From: JABMMZ01 sp964438995
GTDB lineage: Bacteria > Bacteroidota > Bacteroidia > NS11-12g > UBA955
DNA: 64,000 nucleotides
Assembly: GCA_964438995.1 (NCBI GenBank)
Contig: CAYTMQ010000004.1
Span: 1-64,000 of the forward strand
Reading direction: 5' to 3'
Of the stretch, positions 61,534 through 64,000 are shown one piece after another. How positions within the stretch are numbered: the first letter of the stretch is position 1; the number at the start of each line of letters is the position of its first letter. The position numbers and the translations under genes are program-made. The notes under the pieces are model-generated. The model had not been told where the DNA came from. It saw only the letters and a program-made list of their open reading frames with translations, and did not search any database.

Positions 61534-61888
61534 TCTTGTTGTCATCCTAATGTTGACAGTTTTAAGTGCTTGTACATACAAGCCTGAAGCAGAACTTATC
61601 AAAGGGCATTGGAAATATACTTCGGTTTTAAAAGGTGACAGTAAGATGTTTGAAATTGGTGACAATGATAGAATGTCGATAGAATCAGATAGCACATTTA
61701 CATATCAAATAGAATCTGTTAACAAAACGGCTTTAGGTACTTGGACATACACTGATCATGTATTGCATCTTAAATACAATGTACCAGATACTACTAGGCA
61801 CTTTAAAGTTAACATTCTTTCAAAATACGATTTACAAATTCAAGAAGGTGAAGTCGTATTCAATTTCAGTCGCATTAAAACCGATTAG
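61511..61888 (+). CDS. Lipocalin-like small lipoprotein
   Basis: This 125-residue lipoprotein has a lipobox (LTVLSACTY, Cys about residue 21) followed by a short lipocalin-like pattern: IKGHWKYTSV, SIESDSTFTYQI and ALGTWTYTDHVLHLKYN. The ligand is unknown. The ATG lies inside the 3' end of the DUF151 gene (23-nt overlap), so it is translationally coupled. It converges on the DUF3820 gene with a 14-nt overlap. Confidence 0.7.
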   Translation: MRLTNANSLVVILMLTVLSACTYKPEAELIKGHWKYTSVLKGDSKMFEIGDNDRMSIESDSTFTYQIESVNKTALGTWTYTDHVLHLKYNVPDTTRHFKVNILSKYDLQIQEGEVVFNFSRIKTD

Positions 61889-62105
61889 TATTTTGTTTTA
61901 ACGGTTGGAGTATCTTTTCCAAACCATTGATTTTTATTTCATAAATAGTTGAAAGTTGCATACCCAATCTACCTTTGGGGAATCCTTGAGCATACATCCA
62001 TTCTAAATAATGCACTGGTAAATCGCATAACAACCTATCCTTATATTTACCATATGGCATTTTTTGTGTGACTAAATCTTTGAGTATGGTTGGGTCAGGC
62101 AGCAT
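61875..62105 (-). CDS. DUF3820 family small protein
   Basis: This 76-residue protein has the DUF3820 pattern: MPYGKYKDRLLCDLPVHYLEWMYAQGFPKGRLGMQL (residues 16-51). The function is unknown; the YGKYKDxxxxDLPxxYLxWM core is related to the small C-terminal domain of ExoX-type exonucleases, as in the exonuclease at 39401-40165. Its ATG shares a base with the stop of the upstream T9SS type B gene (TAATG). Confidence 0.8.
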   Translation of the reverse strand: MLPDPTILKDLVTQKMPYGKYKDRLLCDLPVHYLEWMYAQGFPKGRLGMQLSTIYEIKINGLEKILQPLKQNTNRF

Positions 62106-64000
62106 TATCTCATTATCATTATAAAGCCCTTTTTCTCATTCAATTTTCCATTCATATCTTCAAATTCAACCAAATAAATATAGTTGCCATTAGGCACTAA
62201 ATTTCCTTCATAAGTGCCATCCCATCCTTTATTTGGGTCATCGCTCATAAACATCATTTGTCCCCATCGATTGAATACTTTCATTGAGAAATTTTTCACC
62301 TGCACATATCCACTCAACTTAAATTCATCGTTGATAGAATTGCCATTAGGAGTAAATGTATTCGGCAAATAATAGTCGTTTGGAATTACAAAGAATTTTT
62401 TAACAGTAGATGTTCCAGAGCATCCATTGGTATCGACAATAGTCAACTTAGCTGTCAATGTAACGGTGTCATTGAAAATTAAAATTTCAGACATATTGGT
62501 TCCAGTAGCGCCATTTGAGAATAACCAAGAGCGTGAATTTACTGGTATTCCAGTAGCATCTGCTGCAGTAACTTCTACCCCATCGCCCGTTAAAGTTAAT
62601 TTGTCCGATAAAGTAATTAATGGAACAGGTAAATCATGAACAGTTACATTCTTTGTAATGGTATCAATACAATTGTAGGCATTTGATGCAATCAATTTAA
62701 CAGTGAACACTCCAGGGAAATCACATTTGGTTGTAAATGTGCTGCTGTTACCAGTAGTTCCAGGACCAAAATCCCACTTATAGTTGTAGGTTGTAGGTGT
62801 TGCATCCAACTCCAAATTCTCATTTTTACACACCCTCAATTGACCATTCAAATTGAATATAGGTTGAGGAGCTATAAAAATTGTTTTTATGATACTATCT
62901 GAACACAATTGATCACTTACAACAACCAATTTGATTTGTTTATAACCAGAATCAGAGAATGAATATTGGAAACTTGTGTTGGCATTAGAGATATTCTTTG
63001 TGTTGTCGTACCATGATCTGGTATAAGCTTGAGTAGCTAAAGTAGTGTTAGTAAAGGTAATGACGTTGTTTTTAAAACATGCCGTTAAAGAAGAAGGAGA
63101 AAAATTAGCTTTAGGAGATTCGAAAACTGTCATATCTCTCGAAAAGGTATCCTTGCAATTGTTGTTACTATTGACGTACAATGTAACATTGAAAATGCCT
63201 TTAGATAAGAAGGTATTTGCTGGATTGGTTTGAGTCGATACTTGCGAATTGCCAAAATCCCAGCTAGAAGTATATGATCCAGTGTTGATGATGGTTGTAT
63301 TTTGGTATATAAATACATTGCCATTTAAACATTGGGTTGAGTCGTTGACGTTAAAGTTAGCTATTGGACTCGGAAGAACAATTATAGATTTACTGATACT
63401 GTCTTTGCACGATGGGTGCGAACTCACCAACAATTTCACAGTATAATTTCCATAAGAATTGTAACGATGAGAAGGGCTATTAGCACTAGAACTATTGGCA
63501 TCACCGAAATTCCAAGATGAATTAACGACATTGGAATTTGATGTTGAGTTATTTGAAAAGACAAAAGCATTGGATTTGTAACATTGACTGCTATCGTTGA
63601 TAGAGAAAGCAGCAATTGGACTTGAATACAGGTATACTTTACCTATTATAGTATCTTTACAAGACTGATTGGAATTGCTCATTAAAGTTACATAAACAGA
63701 GTCTTTAAACGTAGAATAAGATTTAGCTGGTGGATTTGCAATTGTTGAACTTGTTGCATCACCAAAATCCCACTGATAGCTAACAGTTCCAGATTTTATA
63801 GATGAAGCATTGGTAAACGAATAGCTATTGCCTTTGAAACATTGAGCTGAAGCATTGATACCGAAAGCAAGTTTAGATTGAGGGTAAATAGCAACAGGTT
63901 TAATGATGCTATCGCGACAGTTGTTATTACTGATAACTAAAAGTTTTACTACATAATTACTATCTTTAGGATAAGAATAATTAACTGTGTTAGAATTTGA
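62105..64000 (-). CDS. T9SS type B PKD-repeat protein, 5' end outside window
   Basis: The frame stays open from the stop at 62105 to the window edge at 64000, so the N-terminus lies outside. The visible part (about 630 residues) is at least five PKD-type repeats of about 90 residues with WDFGDA/WNFGDAN/WDFGNS cores, each preceded by a Cys pair pattern (Q-C and C-KD-T/S). A T9SS type B gliding-associated C-terminal domain follows (YYLPNTFTPNGNSINDEFKLSG...KVFNRWGQMMFMSDDPNKGWDG). It is a large secreted or surface protein, possibly an adhesin. Confidence 0.85.
   Translation of the reverse strand, partial: SNSNTVNYSYPKDSNYVVKLLVISNNNCRDSIIKPVAIYPQSKLAFGINASAQCFKGNSYSFTNASSIKSGTVSYQWDFGDATSSTIANPPAKSYSTFKDSVYVTLMSNSNQSCKDTIIGKVYLYSSPIAAFSINDSSQCYKSNAFVFSNNSTSNSNVVNSSWNFGDANSSSANSPSHRYNSYGNYTVKLLVSSHPSCKDSISKSIIVLPSPIANFNVNDSTQCLNGNVFIYQNTTIINTGSYTSSWDFGNSQVSTQTNPANTFLSKGIFNVTLYVNSNNNCKDTFSRDMTVFESPKANFSPSSLTACFKNNVITFTNTTLATQAYTRSWYDNTKNISNANTSFQYSFSDSGYKQIKLVVVSDQLCSDSIIKTIFIAPQPIFNLNGQLRVCKNENLELDATPTTYNYKWDFGPGTTGNSSTFTTKCDFPGVFTVKLIASNAYNCIDTITKNVTVHDLPVPLITLSDKLTLTGDGVEVTAADATGIPVNSRSWLFSNGATGTNMSEILIFNDTVTLTAKLTIVDTNGCSGTSTVKKFFVIPNDYYLPNTFTPNGNSINDEFKLSGYVQVKNFSMKVFNRWGQMMFMSDDPNKGWDGTYEGNLVPNGNYIYLVEFEDMNGKLNEKKGFIMIMR

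Overview
This window is AT-rich chromosomal DNA from a member of the Bacteroidota, most likely a gliding or gliding-related lineage of the Flavobacteriia/Sphingobacteriia type. Four things support this. Many secreted proteins carry type IX secretion (T9SS) C-terminal sorting domains. The gliding genes gldA, gldF, gldG and gldB are present. There is a bacillithiol deacetylase (bshB1). Several upstream regions match the Bacteroidota promoter pattern TTG-N17-22-TAnnTTTG, while Shine-Dalgarno sequences are essentially absent before start codons. Many starts are TTG or GTG. I see no rRNA, tRNA, CRISPR array, insertion sequence, prophage or replication origin.

Layout. 1-4.4 kb: a GreA-like small protein, a gingipain-like T9SS protein and an NRDE-family protein. 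4.4-12.2 kb: housekeeping and regulators (DUF3127, M42 peptidase, LpxL-like acyltransferase, ArsR- and XRE-type regulators, DUF1573, MFS, LepA). The XRE gene has an unusually regular array of four palindromic operators. 12.3-24.3 kb: five large T9SS cargo genes in a row, four of them paralogous. Three of these end in the same 3' RNA element (an invariant 25-nt box plus a covarying hairpin and a U-tract), and a fourth, orphan copy lies between two of them. 24.3-27.5 kb: gene-poor, very AT-rich, with two small hypothetical genes and a well-delimited transcription unit for a 29-residue membrane peptide. 27.5-35.0 kb: a ten-gene run on the minus strand (mtaB, lgt, DUF4294, bshB1, LEA14-like, thioredoxin-like, apbE, DUF4266, DUF3570, osmC), which joins lipoprotein maturation, bacillithiol synthesis and a conserved but functionally undefined envelope redox/flavin cassette. 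35.1-41.9 kb: a sensor-like gene pair, then the rpsP-rimM-trmD-exonuclease-rluA-prfB-TPR-HMG-CoA lyase operon. 42.3-53.0 kb (plus strand): dnaX, a glycosyltransferase, gldAFG, aminotransferase, heptose kinase, trkH. 53.0-64 kb: gldB, a beta-barrel protein, nadE, two T9SS type B proteins, etfBA and small genes.

Three recoding sites deserve notice. prfB has the classical +1 frameshift, with an internal Shine-Dalgarno-like element. dnaX has an A10 tract where a -1 slip converts gamma to tau. A membrane/PAS gene pair is split by a -1 offset at a T5 run.

The strongest candidates for undescribed biology are the covarying 3' element and matching 5' leaders of the T9SS cargo genes, the small membrane-peptide gene at 26.9-27.2 kb, the 22-bp periodic operator array, and the ApbE/DUF4266/DUF3570 cassette. 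All functional calls come from reading motifs in the sequence; no database search was run.
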